Assembly: GCF_016316925.1 (NCBI RefSeq)
Contig: NZ_JAEEGB010000009.1
Coordinates: 103,307 to 167,306 of the forward strand
Origin: Clostridium aciditolerans
Lineage (GTDB): Bacteria > Bacillota > Clostridia > Clostridiales > Clostridiaceae
Reading direction: 5' to 3'
Length of the DNA: 64,000 bases
Below are positions 55,422 to 64,000 of this stretch, piece after piece; the first letter of the stretch is position 1; each line of letters starts with the position of its first letter. The translations under genes and the position numbers were made by a program. The notes beneath the pieces were generated by a model. That model searched no databases. It was not told the DNA's origin and was given only the letters and a program-made list of their open reading frames with translations.

Positions 55422-56395
55422 TGAAAATAAGAGATTTGGAATTTGAAAATACTGTATTTTTAGCTCCTATGGCAGGCGTTACGGATATAGCATTTAGAGG
55501 ATTGTGTAAAAACTTAGGATGTGGCCTTGTATATACAGAGATGGTAAGTTCTAAAGCATTATTTTACGGAAGTGAAAATACTGAAAGTATGTTAGAAATT
55601 TCAAGAGATGAAGCTCCAGTAGCAGTACAAATATTCGGTAATGATCCTTATGTTATGGCAAAATCTTGTGATTTTTTCAATGACAATAATGATATCTGTA
55701 TTGTAGACATTAATATGGGATGTCCAGCGCCTAAGATAGTTAAAAATGGTGAAGGATCTGCACTTATGAAAGATCCTAAATTAGCTGCAAAGATAGTGCA
55801 AGAAGTGAAAAAAGCTTCATTAAAACCTGTAACTGTAAAATTTAGGAAAGGTTTTGATTCTAATAACATAAATGCAGTAGAATTTGCAAAGGAATTAGAA
55901 CAAGCCGGAGTAGATGCGATAACTGTTCATGGTAGAACAAAGGAACAGATGTACGAGGGTAAAGCAGATTGGGATATAATAAGGAAAGTCAAGGAGGCTG
56001 TGAGCATTCCTGTCATAGGGAATGGAGATGTAGTTTCTTGCGAGGGCGCTCTGACACTTTTTGAAATGACTAAGTGTGATGGAATAATGATAGGTAGAGG
56101 CGCTATGGGAAATCCATGGATATTTAGTCAAGTTCAAAACGGCATTAAGGGAGAAAACATGGTTTATCCTAGTATGGAAGAAAGAATAGATATGTGTATA
56201 GAGCACTATAAAAGATCTCTTTATTATAATGCTGAAGATAAGGCCGTAAGAGAAATGAGAAAACATATAGGTTGGTACATAAAGGGTTTAGAATGTAATA
56301 AGGAAATAAAAGATAAAATCAATTATGAAAAAAGCAGTGAAAATGTAATAGAGATTTTATTAAATTATAAAGAAAGATTAAATAATAATAAATAA
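55421..56395 (+). CDS. dusB: tRNA-dihydrouridine synthase
   Basis: FMN enzyme that reduces uridines in tRNA D-arms. 324 residues, TIM barrel: [57 protein letters not shown] (catalytic Cys), [37 protein letters not shown] and [14 protein letters not shown]. Starts on the last base of coaX. Same neighbourhood (coaX, dusB, greA, lysS) as in other Firmicutes. Confidence 0.95.
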   Translation: MKIRDLEFENTVFLAPMAGVTDIAFRGLCKNLGCGLVYTEMVSSKALFYGSENTESMLEISRDEAPVAVQIFGNDPYVMAKSCDFFNDNNDICIVDINMGCPAPKIVKNGEGSALMKDPKLAAKIVQEVKKASLKPVTVKFRKGFDSNNINAVEFAKELEQAGVDAITVHGRTKEQMYEGKADWDIIRKVKEAVSIPVIGNGDVVSCEGALTLFEMTKCDGIMIGRGAMGNPWIFSQVQNGIKGENMVYPSMEERIDMCIEHYKRSLYYNAEDKAVREMRKHIGWYIKGLECNKEIKDKINYEKSSENVIEILLNYKERLNNNK

Positions 56396-56473
56396 CTATG
56401 AATAAAAGTATTGTAATTTTTAATTATATAATGGAATAGAATAGTAGCGTGAATAATTTTAAGGAAATACCTT

Positions 56474-57295
56474 ATGAAGCCAATAGCGTATGTTAGTTGC
56501 AATAAAAAGATTCCTTATGACAATGACACCTTTTTTGGCAGAATAGTGGATAGGTTTAAAATATCATATCTGGGAGAAAGATTTATAAAGGAGTTAAATT
56601 TAAAAATATCCGATATAAATCTTCCACCCAATATTAATAGCCAATCATACTATAAAAACATGTTAGTTGCTAAGAGAAAGGTAAAAGGAAGAGATATATA
56701 TTTAGCGCCTAAAATATATAGGGAATTAGATTATGACTATTTAAATGATTTCCAAAGGGAATTAATAGCTTTTGGGATAGTGACAAGTTCAAAGCTTATC
56801 TTGAGGAAAATGCACAAAAGTATAAGAGATAGCTGTATAGTAATATATGATGCTGTAGATATAATAAATTTTAATATAATTTGTTTTATGGCAAAAGAAG
56901 CTAAATATATAGTATTATTATCTAGACATGTAAATGAACTTACACATATGGCAGAATATATTATAGCCAACTTTGGAATAACACCTATAGTGACATCAGA
57001 TTTCAAGTATGCAATTGAAAATGCAGATTTTATTATAGCATCAAAAGATGTTCATTTGGAAACTAGAGCTAATATATGGTATTTAAACAATATGTATATT
57101 CCGTTAAAAAAAGATAATATTATTATAAATGATATTACTTACAAAGTACCTTGGGAATTAGACGAAGATATGTCACCAGAACTTTTAGGTGCGATATTAT
57201 GTCAAATGGGAGAAGAAAATATAGAAGAGGCATTGAAGTATAATAGCATTTTCTTAGATAAGATAATATTCAATGATGAGGTTTTAGTTCTATAA
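56474..57295 (+). CDS. Conserved clostridial protein of unknown function
   Basis: 273 residues, no signal peptide or membrane segment. I do not recognise a named family. The first 110 residues are basic (KNMLVAKRKVKGRDIYLAPK). Residues about 118-192 look like a Rossmann-type alternation: hydrophobic strand SCIVIYDAVDI, helix FNIICFMAKEAK, strand YIVLLSRHV, helix LTHMAEYIIANFG, then a segment AIENADFIIASKD reminiscent of the N-A-D-I-V-I-x-A part of shikimate-dehydrogenase-like proteins. A glycine-rich nucleotide loop is not evident. AAGGAAA before ATG. It lies between dusB and greA. Confidence 0.7.
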   Translation: MKPIAYVSCNKKIPYDNDTFFGRIVDRFKISYLGERFIKELNLKISDINLPPNINSQSYYKNMLVAKRKVKGRDIYLAPKIYRELDYDYLNDFQRELIAFGIVTSSKLILRKMHKSIRDSCIVIYDAVDIINFNIICFMAKEAKYIVLLSRHVNELTHMAEYIIANFGITPIVTSDFKYAIENADFIIASKDVHLETRANIWYLNNMYIPLKKDNIIINDITYKVPWELDEDMSPELLGAILCQMGEENIEEALKYNSIFLDKIIFNDEVLVL

Positions 57296-57336
57296 TCATT
57301 GAAAGATTAGAATATTTTGTGGTGATTTTGAATATG

Positions 57337-57365
57337 TTGACATTAGTATAATGCTGATTTATAAT
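57337..57365 (+). promoter_or_regulatory. Consensus sigma-A promoter of greA-lysS
   Basis: TTGACA (57337-57342), 17-base spacer, TATAAT (57360-57365): both hexamers perfect. About 95 bases before greA. Confidence 0.85.
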
Positions 57366-57461
57366 TACTTAAAATAATTACTAAGTTTATGCTATCATAT
57401 GGGTAGGGGTAAAATTATCATATAGAGAATTATTAGTAAACTATTAAAAGGGGAGAATAAA

Positions 57462-57938
57462 ATGAACGAAAAAAAATATGTGATGACTTATGAGGGTGTA
57501 AAGAAATTAGAAGACGAGCTAGAACACTTAAAAACAGTTAGAAGAAAAGAGATAACAGAAAAGATTAAGGTAGCACTTTCATTTGGAGATTTGAGTGAAA
57601 ATGCAGAATATGATGAAGCTAAAAATGAACAAGCATTTGTAGAAGGTAGAATAGTTCAACTTGAAAATATGCTTAAAAATGCTACGATAGTAGATGAAAG
57701 TGAAATTTCTACTGATGTAGTGAGCATAGGTTCAATTGTAAAAGTTAAAGATTATGAATTTGATGAAGAAGTAGAGTATATAATTGTTGGATCTGCCGAG
57801 GCTGACCCGTTAAACAATAAAATATCTAATGAATCTCCAGTCGGAAGAGGACTTGTAGGCAAAAAAGTAGGAGATGTGATAGAGATACAGGTACCGGATG
57901 GAGTAAGCAAATATGAGATACTAGGAATAAGACGATAA
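57462..57938 (+). CDS. greA: Transcription elongation factor GreA
   Basis: Rescues backtracked RNA polymerase by stimulating transcript cleavage. 158 residues: N-terminal coiled coil (about 10-75) with the tip acidic pair in [20 protein letters not shown], then the C-terminal FKBP-like domain ([40 protein letters not shown]). GGGGAG before ATG, and a consensus promoter upstream. Probably one unit with lysS, 31 bases on. Confidence 0.97.
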   Translation: MNEKKYVMTYEGVKKLEDELEHLKTVRRKEITEKIKVALSFGDLSENAEYDEAKNEQAFVEGRIVQLENMLKNATIVDESEISTDVVSIGSIVKVKDYEFDEEVEYIIVGSAEADPLNNKISNESPVGRGLVGKKVGDVIEIQVPDGVSKYEILGIRR

Positions 57939-57969
57939 GCTACACAAGAAAATATTGGAGGGTTTATTA

Positions 57970-59478
57970 ATGGCAAATGATGAAAAGAATTTAAACAAAT
58001 TAGAAGAAGATTTCAATGAGTTGATCAGAGAAAGAAGACAAAAGTTATCAAATCTTCAAAGTGAAGGAAAAGATCCTTTTGATGTTTATAAGGTTGAAAG
58101 AACACATACAACAAAAGAAATCAAAGACAATTATGATTCACTTGAAGGAAAAGATGTTACAGTTGCTGGAAGACTTATGTCAAAAAGAGTTCATGGAAAA
58201 GCTGGATTCTCAGATATTCATGATAGATATGGCAAAATTCAGCTATATATAAAAATAGATGATGTTGGTGAAGTGAAACTTAAGGAGTACAAGACTTTTG
58301 ACATAGGTGATTTTGTGTCAATAACAGGAACTGTATTTAAGACTAAAACTGGAGAAGTATCTCTGCATATTAGAGATTTCCAATTAATTTCAAAATCATT
58401 AAAACCACTTCCAGAAAAGTGGCATGGATTAAAGGATCCAGACTTGAGATACAGACAAAGATATGTTGATCTAATAATTAACCAGGATGTAAGAGACACA
58501 TTCATGAAAAGAACTGCTATAATAAAAGCTATAAGAGAGTTTTTAGATAATAGGGATTATTTAGAAGTTGAAACTCCAATACTTTCGCCTATAGCAGGTG
58601 GAGCTGCTGCTAGACCGTTTGTAACTCACCATAATGCTTTAGATATAGATATGTACTTAAGAATAGCTACAGAACTTTATTTAAAGAGACTTATTGTTGG
58701 TGGATTTGAAAAAGTATATGAGATAGGCAAAAACTTTAGAAACGAAGGAATAAGTGTAAGACATAATCCAGAGTTTACAATGATAGAGTTATATGAAGCT
58801 TTTGCAGACTATAATGATATGATGGAAATTACTGAAAATATGATGGCATATGTATGTGAAAAAGTTTTAGGAACTACAAAAGTTACATATGAAGGAATAG
58901 AAATAGATTTTACTCCGCCTTGGAGAAGAGTGACTATGGTAGATGCTGTAAAAGAGTATGCTGGCATAGATTTTAATGAAATAAAGACAGATGAAGAGGC
59001 AAGAGAAATTGCAAAAGAAAAACATCTTGAATTTAAGAAAGAATTAAAGGAATGTACAAAGGGAGACATTTTAATTGCATTATTTGAAGAATTCTGCGAA
59101 CATAAATTGATACAACCTACTTTTGTATGCGATTATCCAGTAGAAAATTCACCTCTTACTAAAAAGAAAAGAGGAAATCAAGATTTTACTGAAAGATTTG
59201 AAGGGTTCATATACGGAAGAGAAGTATGTAATGCTTATTCAGAATTAAACGATCCTATAGTTCAGAAAGACAGATTTATTCAACAGCTTAGAGAAAGAGA
59301 GCTTGGAGATGATGAGGCTTATATGATGGATGATGATTTTATAAATTCATTGGAAATAGGTATGCCTCCAACAGGTGGACTTGGTATAGGAGTAGATAGA
59401 ATGATAATGTTCCTTACAGACTCACCTTCTATAAGAGACGTTATATTATTCCCAACAATGAAACCAACTCAGCAATAA
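57970..59478 (+). CDS. lysS: Lysyl-tRNA synthetase, class II
   Basis: Charges tRNA-Lys. 502 residues. Start ATG 57970 follows TGGAGGGT; an upstream in-frame TTG overlaps that site. N-terminal OB-fold anticodon-binding domain ([20 protein letters not shown]), then class II core: motif 1 around [20 protein letters not shown], motif 2 [20 protein letters not shown], motif 3 [20 protein letters not shown]. Terminator follows. No T-box or lysine riboswitch is seen before the operon. Confidence 0.97.
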   Translation: MANDEKNLNKLEEDFNELIRERRQKLSNLQSEGKDPFDVYKVERTHTTKEIKDNYDSLEGKDVTVAGRLMSKRVHGKAGFSDIHDRYGKIQLYIKIDDVGEVKLKEYKTFDIGDFVSITGTVFKTKTGEVSLHIRDFQLISKSLKPLPEKWHGLKDPDLRYRQRYVDLIINQDVRDTFMKRTAIIKAIREFLDNRDYLEVETPILSPIAGGAAARPFVTHHNALDIDMYLRIATELYLKRLIVGGFEKVYEIGKNFRNEGISVRHNPEFTMIELYEAFADYNDMMEITENMMAYVCEKVLGTTKVTYEGIEIDFTPPWRRVTMVDAVKEYAGIDFNEIKTDEEAREIAKEKHLEFKKELKECTKGDILIALFEEFCEHKLIQPTFVCDYPVENSPLTKKKRGNQDFTERFEGFIYGREVCNAYSELNDPIVQKDRFIQQLRERELGDDEAYMMDDDFINSLEIGMPPTGGLGIGVDRMIMFLTDSPSIRDVILFPTMKPTQQ

Positions 59479-59493
59479 CTAAATTATATTAAG

Positions 59494-59524
59494 TCGACAG
59501 CTTCTAGTGAGCTGTCGATTTTTG
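59494..59524 (+). terminator. Terminator of greA-lysS
   Basis: TCGACAGCT/AGCTGTCGA perfect stem, seven-base loop, ATTTTTG tail. Confidence 0.9.
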
Positions 59525-59585
59525 ATTTAGAAATTATAAAATTAGATAAAAATAGGTGGAAAATATAAAAAAGTGAAAATAACTG

Positions 59586-59613
59586 TTGACTTTTTTTGAA
59601 TGCTTGATATAAT
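59586..59613 (+). promoter_or_regulatory. Promoter of tRNA-Asn
   Basis: TTGACT (59586-59591), 16-base spacer, TATAAT (59608-59613), 17 bases before the tRNA. Confidence 0.75.
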
Positions 59614-59629
59614 AATAAATGTAAGTTGT

Positions 59630-59704
59630 TCCGCGATAGCTCAATGGTGGAGCATTCGGCTGTTAACCGAAGGGTTGAAGGTTCGAATCCTTTTCGCGGA
59701 GCCA
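59630..59704 (+). tRNA. tRNA-Asn (anticodon GTT)
   Basis: Acceptor TCCGCGA/TCGCGGA, anticodon stem TTCGG/CCGAA with loop CTGTTAA (GTT), T-loop TTCGAAT, discriminator G and encoded CCA; 75 bases. Confidence 0.96.
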
Positions 59705-59792
59705 TTTTTATTTTTTGTAATAAAAATGTATAAATATTGATCTAATGGATATAGTAAATTATATTAAAGTAGAAAAACCTTAATGGATAACG

Positions 59793-59821
59793 TTGACAAT
59801 ACTAAATTATTGCTATATTAT
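59793..59821 (+). promoter_or_regulatory. Promoter of the glyS T-box transcript
   Basis: TTGACA (59793-59798), 17-base spacer, TATTAT (59816-59821), about 30 bases before the first T-box leader. Confidence 0.8.
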
Positions 59822-59854
59822 ATATATTAATATAAAAAATATTATAATTCACAA

Positions 59855-60031
59855 TGATAGAGAAGAGTAATAGTAATTATCTTAAAAGAGAGGTTGTGGT
59901 TGGTGTAAGCAACCAAGATTTTGCTATGAAGGGAGCTTTTGAGTGAGGTTTATGAAAGCAGGGCATTTGCCAAAAAGGGTGGAACCGCGGAAAATAATTT
60001 TCGTCCCTTTATGGTGAGGCTTTATTTTTTT
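59855..60031 (+). promoter_or_regulatory. T-box leader 1 (glycine)
   Basis: tRNA-sensing leader. Stem I parts: AGAAGAGTAATAG (5' side with the AGTA motif), AGAGAGG and a GGTTGGTGTAAGCAACC terminal arm, then GAAGGGAGC with a glycine specifier (GGA, overlapping GGG). GGCATTTGCC forms a short stem III. The T-box core AGGGTGGAACCGCGG is at 59976-59990; TGGA fits a tRNA with discriminator U, as expected for tRNA-Gly. A T-run at 60023-60031 ends the element. Confidence 0.9.
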
Positions 60032-60056
60032 ACCATAAAATAATAAATATCTTGCT

Positions 60057-60232
60057 ATGATGAAGAAGAGTAGTGATAAATTGCCTTAAAAGAGAGGTTG
60101 TGGTTGGTGTAAACAACTAAGGTTTTGTCTATGAAGGGAGCTTCAGAGCAAGGAGATGAAAGCAGGGCATTTGCCAAGAAGGGTGGAACCGCGGAAAAAT
60201 ATTTTCGTCCCTTCATGGTAGGCCTTTTTTTT
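60057..60232 (+). promoter_or_regulatory. T-box leader 2 (glycine)
   Basis: Second, very similar T-box about 204 bases after the first: AGAAGAGTAGTGA, AGAGAGGTTGTGGTTGGTGT, specifier region GAAGGGAGC, the same GGGCATTTGCC stem and T-box core AGGGTGGAACCGCGG at 60180-60194, ending in eight T at 60225-60232. Sixty bases before glyS. Both leaders would have to read through for glyS expression. Confidence 0.9.
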
Positions 60233-60291
60233 ATATAATCTAGTTTAAAATTATTAATTAATATAAAAATAAAAATTAGGAGGTAATATTT

Positions 60292-61683
60292 ATGACAGTT
60301 GAAAAAACTATGGAAAAAGTAGTAGCTTTGGCTAAAAACAGAGGTTATGTTTATCCTGGATCAGAAATATACGGAGGATTAGCAAACACTTGGGACTATG
60401 GTCCTTTAGGAGTAGAATTAAAAAACAATGTTAAAAAAGCTTGGTGGCAAAAGTTTATACATGAAAGTGAATACAATGTTGGAATAGATTGTGCTATTCT
60501 AATGAATAAGGACGTATGGGTTGCATCAGGTCACGTTGGAAATTTCTCAGATCCTCTTATGGATTGTAAAGAATGTAAAGCTAGATTTAGAGCAGATAAA
60601 ATAGTAGAAGAGCATATGACAAATCAAGGTATAGAAAAAGCTAGTGCTGATGGATGGAGTAATGAGAAGTTAAAGGGTTATATAGATGAAAACAATATAG
60701 CGTGTCCTAGCTGCGGGAAAAAGAATTTTACAGACATAAGAAAGTTTAATTTAATGTTTAAAACATTCCAGGGAGTAACAGAAGATTCTAAAGCAGAAAT
60801 ATATTTAAGACCAGAAACTGCACAAGGTATATTTGTTAACTTTAAAAATGTACAAAGAACTTCAAGAAAAAAGGTACCATTTGGTATAGGACAAATAGGT
60901 AAGTCTTTTAGAAATGAAATAACTCCAGGTAATTTTACTTTTAGAACTAGAGAGTTCGAACAGATGGAATTAGAATTTTTCTGCAAGCCAGGTACTGATT
61001 TAGAATGGCATAGCTATTGGAAAGAGTATTGCTGGAACTTCCTGTTAAATCTTGGAATTAAAGAAGAAAGTATAAGATTTAGAGATCATGAACAAGATGA
61101 GCTATCACATTATAGCAATGCAACATCTGATATAGAATATAGATTCCCGTTTGGTTGGGGAGAACTATGGGGTATAGCAGATAGAACTGACTACGATTTA
61201 AAGCAACATCAAGAGCATTCAGGAAAAGATATGTCATATCTTGACCCTACTACCAATGAAAGATATGTGCCATATTGTATCGAGCCTTCAGTAGGTGCAG
61301 ATAGAGTTGTGTTGGCATTTTTGGTAGATGCATATGACGAAGAAGAGTTAGAGGATGGAGATGTTAGAACAGTATTACGTTTACACCCAGCAATTGCTCC
61401 GTTTAAAGCGGCAATACTTCCTTTGACTAAAAAACTTTCTGAAAAATCATCAGAATTATATAGTAAATTACAAAAAGAGTTTAATGTTGATTATGATGAA
61501 GCAGGCAGTATAGGAAAGAGATATAGAAGACAAGATGAGGCTGGAACTCCTTACTGTATAACAGTAGATTTTGATACTTTAGAAGATGATACTGTAACAA
61601 TAAGAGACAGAGATACTATGCAGCAGTTCAGAATAAAGATAGATGAAATAAGAGACTTTATAAAAGGTAAAATGGAATTCTAA
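60292..61683 (+). CDS. glyS: Glycyl-tRNA synthetase, single-chain dimeric type
   Basis: Charges tRNA-Gly; 463 residues, the eukaryote/archaea-like alpha2 form rather than the alpha2beta2 enzyme. [20 protein letters not shown] start, zinc-like cysteine pairs [10 protein letters not shown] and [14 protein letters not shown], class II motif 2 [20 protein letters not shown], motif 3 [18 protein letters not shown], and a C-terminal anticodon-binding domain (about 370-460). AGGAGGT before ATG. Controlled by two tandem glycine T-boxes. Own terminator. Confidence 0.97.
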   Translation: MTVEKTMEKVVALAKNRGYVYPGSEIYGGLANTWDYGPLGVELKNNVKKAWWQKFIHESEYNVGIDCAILMNKDVWVASGHVGNFSDPLMDCKECKARFRADKIVEEHMTNQGIEKASADGWSNEKLKGYIDENNIACPSCGKKNFTDIRKFNLMFKTFQGVTEDSKAEIYLRPETAQGIFVNFKNVQRTSRKKVPFGIGQIGKSFRNEITPGNFTFRTREFEQMELEFFCKPGTDLEWHSYWKEYCWNFLLNLGIKEESIRFRDHEQDELSHYSNATSDIEYRFPFGWGELWGIADRTDYDLKQHQEHSGKDMSYLDPTTNERYVPYCIEPSVGADRVVLAFLVDAYDEEELEDGDVRTVLRLHPAIAPFKAAILPLTKKLSEKSSELYSKLQKEFNVDYDEAGSIGKRYRRQDEAGTPYCITVDFDTLEDDTVTIRDRDTMQQFRIKIDEIRDFIKGKMEF

Positions 61684-61690
61684 GAATACC

Positions 61691-61749
61691 AGAAGATACG
61701 TGCTACATCATTCTATGAAGTGTGTAGTATGTATCTTCTAATTTTTTTT
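61691..61749 (+). terminator. Terminator of glyS
   Basis: Imperfect stem of AGAAGATACGTGCTACA with its near complement, about 18 pairs, followed by AATTTTTTTT. Confidence 0.85.
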
Positions 61750-62225
61750 GGGCTAAGTGGAGTAATTTTTATAAATATCCCTAAAATGGTTATAATCCTT
61801 AAGAGTAATTTTTAAGTAAAAACAAAAAAGCCAGGTATCATACCTGGCAAAATAGGGTTTAATCATGGGGATATGTTATATGTTTAATTAAAACTTGGGG
61901 AATTATATTAATGTTTCCTTACGGCACGAAATTAGTATAGCATATAAAGACAATAAGTTTCAATACTCAACAACAAAGTCTTTAAATTAAATATATTCTT
62001 GCAATTTCGACTATGGACAATAGTACAGTTTAAATGAAACGGACAAAACATTTAAATTAAGAATATAAGAGACTTTTTCAATATCAATTATAAAAAGATA
62101 CTGAGAAAGTAAGTCATATATTATATTAAAGTGATATAATTAGATATAAGATATATAAAAGGATTTAATGATTTAATTAGCTTTAAAACTTTGTTAAATA
62201 GTCATGTTAAAGTGGAGGGTTTTTG
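61750..62225. other. 476-base gap; contains a minus-strand small RNA candidate
   Basis: No open frame of useful length. The middle (61824-61963) has a promoter and terminator on the minus strand (reported separately). The rest, 61964-62212, is AT-rich leader of murD with no recognised element beyond its ribosome-binding site. Confidence 0.6.
61824..61927 (-). ncRNA. Candidate C-rich small regulatory RNA
   Basis: Minus-strand promoter -35 TTGAAA (61958-61963), 18-base spacer, -10 TATACT (61934-61939); predicted start near 61927. The transcript of about 104 bases is AU-rich except for three C-rich motifs, TTCCCCAAG, ATCCCCATG and AACCCTA, complementary to Shine-Dalgarno sequences, and ends in a perfect 8-bp hairpin GCCAGGTA/TACCTGGC with six T. 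No ribosome-binding site with a usable frame. The layout resembles trans-acting sRNAs with C-rich binding motifs, such as RsaE/RoxS, though no homology is claimed. Confidence 0.65.
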
Positions 62226-63605
62226 ATGAAAAAGGATTTTAATGATTTTAAGGGCTTTATAAAAGGGAAAAAAACTGCTGTAGTAGGTATAGGAGTAAGT
62301 AATAGACCTTTAATAGACTTTTTATTAAAGCTAGGAGCAAAAGTAAGTGCTTTTGATAAAAAAGATGAAGATCAACTAGGTGAAACTGCTGCTGAACTGA
62401 AGAAAAAAGGCGTACAACTTGTCTTAGGAGAAGGATATTTAGATAAGTTAAAGGGATTTGATGTAGTATTTAAGACGCCATCTATGAGAATAGATAGTCC
62501 CGCTTTAATTAACGCTAAAGAAGAAGGTGCTTATATAACTTCTGAAATGGAGGAGTTTGTTAAGTACTGTCCAGCTAAGATTTATGGAGTGACAGGAAGT
62601 GATGGCAAAACTACAACTACTACATTGGTTTATAATATTTTAAAAGAGCATGGATATAAAACATGGGTAGGTGGAAACATAGGAACTCCATTGTTTAGTA
62701 AAATAGAAGATATGAGCTATACAGATAGAGTAGTACTAGAGCTATCTAGTTTTCAGCTTATGACAATGAATGTTTCACCAGAGGTTGCAATTGTAACAAA
62801 TCTTAGTCCTAATCATTTAGATATGCATAAAGGGATGGATGAGTATGTTGATTCGAAAAAAAATATTTTTAAATACCAAAGCAATACAGATCTACTTGTG
62901 TTAAATAGGGACAATGACTTAACGAGCTCTATGAATAAAGAAGCTAGAGGTCGCTTAATGCAATTTAGTATAGAAAATTATATTGAAGAGGGTGCGTTCT
63001 TTAATGACAATAAGCTTTATTTAAATGGCGAAGTAGTATGTTTATTAAAGGAAATTCAATTAAAGGGAATGCACAATGTAGAAAACCTACTTGCTGCTTT
63101 TTGTGCTGTTAGCGATGATGTTAGTATAGAAGCCATGAGAAAAGTGGCGACAACATTTTCTGGAGTAGAACATAGATGCGAATTTGTACAAGAGATAAAG
63201 GGAATAAAATATTACAATGACTCTATTGCATCGAGCCCTAGTAGAACTGTAGCGGGGCTTAGAGCTTTTGAAAAACCGGTAATTCTTATAGCTGGAGGAT
63301 ATGATAAAAAAATACCTTTTGAACCTCTGGCTGAAGAAGGATATTCAAAAATAAAAGTATTGATACTAGTAGGTGCTACAAGATATAAGATAAAAGATGC
63401 TTTTGATAAAGTCATAAAGGATAAAAATATAAAATTACCTATTATAATTGAAAATAGTCTTGAGGATGCTGTTAATAGAGCACAAGAAATAGCAGAAGAA
63501 GGGGACATAGTAACCTTATCTCCTGCTTGTGCGAGCTTTGATATGTTCCCTAACTTTGAAGCAAGAGGAAATAAGTTTAAGGAAATAGTGAATAATTTAG
63601 AATAA
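62226..63605 (+). CDS. murD: UDP-N-acetylmuramoyl-L-alanine-D-glutamate ligase
   Basis: Adds D-glutamate (product of MurI, encoded at 6292) to UDP-MurNAc-L-alanine; cytoplasmic. 459 residues from ATG 62226, six bases after GGAGGG; the in-frame TTG just upstream is less well placed. N-terminal UDP-binding domain [21 protein letters not shown]-loop [46 protein letters not shown], and C-terminal [19 protein letters not shown] and [13 protein letters not shown]. Stand-alone gene rather than in a dcw cluster, as usual in clostridia. Confidence 0.96.
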   Translation: MKKDFNDFKGFIKGKKTAVVGIGVSNRPLIDFLLKLGAKVSAFDKKDEDQLGETAAELKKKGVQLVLGEGYLDKLKGFDVVFKTPSMRIDSPALINAKEEGAYITSEMEEFVKYCPAKIYGVTGSDGKTTTTTLVYNILKEHGYKTWVGGNIGTPLFSKIEDMSYTDRVVLELSSFQLMTMNVSPEVAIVTNLSPNHLDMHKGMDEYVDSKKNIFKYQSNTDLLVLNRDNDLTSSMNKEARGRLMQFSIENYIEEGAFFNDNKLYLNGEVVCLLKEIQLKGMHNVENLLAAFCAVSDDVSIEAMRKVATTFSGVEHRCEFVQEIKGIKYYNDSIASSPSRTVAGLRAFEKPVILIAGGYDKKIPFEPLAEEGYSKIKVLILVGATRYKIKDAFDKVIKDKNIKLPIIIENSLEDAVNRAQEIAEEGDIVTLSPACASFDMFPNFEARGNKFKEIVNNLE

Positions 63606-63619
63606 TGATAAAGTAATGC

Positions 63620-63659
63620 AACATAGCCTCTAAGTTATATATAACTTAGAGGCTATGTT
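63620..63659. terminator. Perfect 40-base palindrome after murD
   Basis: Two 20-base arms (63620-63639 and 63640-63659) are exact reverse complements with no spacer. It follows the murD stop by 14 bases and is most likely the terminator stem, although the tail (ATAAAAATTAT) is not T-rich. Confidence 0.6.
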
Positions 63660-64000
63660 ATAAAAATTATAGTTAATAAAACTAATATGATATCATAATA
63701 ACTTATCCCCGTGTATCTATGTGCAAATAATGTAGAATGACATAGAATAAAGAAGAAATAAAAAGATAAATTAATGCTATGAAAGATAAATTATATATTT
63801 AATTTTTAAACTATGATAAGATAACACATGTCGCTTGATGAGGCGGCAAACAAGTTAAAAAAGTTAGTCAAAAATATGTTGACAACAAGCTAACTTGTAT
63901 GATACTATAATGAAGCTGTCAAGAGCAGCTAAGCTTAACAAAAAGAATTTAAAAAAAGTTCTTGACAAAGTTAAGTAAGTATGAGAAACTATATAAGCTG
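63660..64000 (+). promoter_or_regulatory. Tandem strong promoters, probably start of an rRNA operon
   Basis: No gene is seen in 63660-63870. P1: TTGACA at 63879-63884 with TACTAT (63903-63908) or GATACT (63901-63906) as -10. P2: TTGACA at 63962-63967 preceded by an A-rich UP-like tract (63938-63957), with -10 candidates at 63985-63995. Repeated TTGACA boxes after A-tracts at this distance are typical of clostridial rRNA operons; the window ends before any rRNA sequence. Confidence 0.5.

Noticed and set aside
59484-59705. Open frame on the minus strand across tRNA-Asn, starting M-A-P-R-K-G-F-E-P-S-T
   Set aside because: Antisense of tRNA-Asn; same artefact.
61894-61937. Plus-strand GGGGA followed by an ATG and a 9-codon frame
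   Set aside because: The GGGG is only the complement of the C-rich motif of the minus-strand RNA; the frame is too short and has no promoter.

Overview
The window is AT-rich chromosomal DNA from a spore-forming anaerobic Firmicute, most likely a member of Clostridium sensu stricto or a close relative. The evidence is the sporulation genes (spoVG, spoVT, spoVB-like, yabP, yabQ, spoIIE), a single-chain glycyl-tRNA synthetase behind T-box leaders, an [FeFe]-hydrogenase-like protein, radical SAM enzymes, strong AGGAGG ribosome-binding sites and frequent GTG/TTG starts. There is no prophage, CRISPR array or intact insertion sequence. This is mostly core chromosome with a few lineage-specific genes between housekeeping blocks.

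Layout. 1-3950: the 3' end of a ribose-type ABC uptake operon (rbsA fragment, rbsC, rbsB) and a LacI-family regulator. 3954-8850: a long glutamine synthetase on the minus strand, then murI, a cyclophilin, a DUF3783-like protein and an XRE regulator. 8969-16161: an H-NOX gas-sensing chemoreceptor, two radical SAM proteins, a YkvI-type membrane protein, a lipoprotein and a ComB-like phosphatase. 16162-16396: a palindromic MITE-like repeat. 16406-25414: an rRNA methyltransferase, an ABC-F protein, a metallo-hydrolase, an aminotransferase with a long leader, an SH3 protein, a HAD phosphatase and a hydrogenase-like protein, mostly on the minus strand. 25631-25833: two proline tRNAs.

From 26333 on the region follows the well-known origin-proximal gene order of Bacillus and Clostridium: murC, purR, spoVG, glmU, prs, pth, mfd, (prsA), spoVT, spoVB/yabM, mazG/yabN, hup, rqcP/yabO, yabP, yabQ, divIC, yabR, tRNA-Leu/fMet/Met, spoIIE, tilS, hpt, ftsH, (thioesterase), coaX, dusB, greA, lysS, tRNA-Asn, glyS, murD. 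A response regulator, a histidine kinase and an HtrA protease sit between prs and pth. The last 150 bases look like tandem strong promoters of the kind found before rRNA operons, cut by the window end. Together these genes link cell wall precursor synthesis, nucleotide supply, translation quality control, DNA repair and the switch into sporulation.

The least expected signals are outside the proteins. They are a C-rich candidate small RNA at 61824-61927 (minus strand), tandem glycine T-boxes before glyS, two further promoter-terminator pairs in the 750-base gap at 20133-20885, a hairpin that buries the ribosome-binding site of a small membrane protein after murC, a double-hairpin leader before an SH3 protein, and a perfect sigma-H-type promoter match at spoVG. 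Among the proteins, the H-NOX receptor keeps all the residues that define an O2-binding pocket. All calls rest on reading the sequence and on remembered family motifs; no database search was run.
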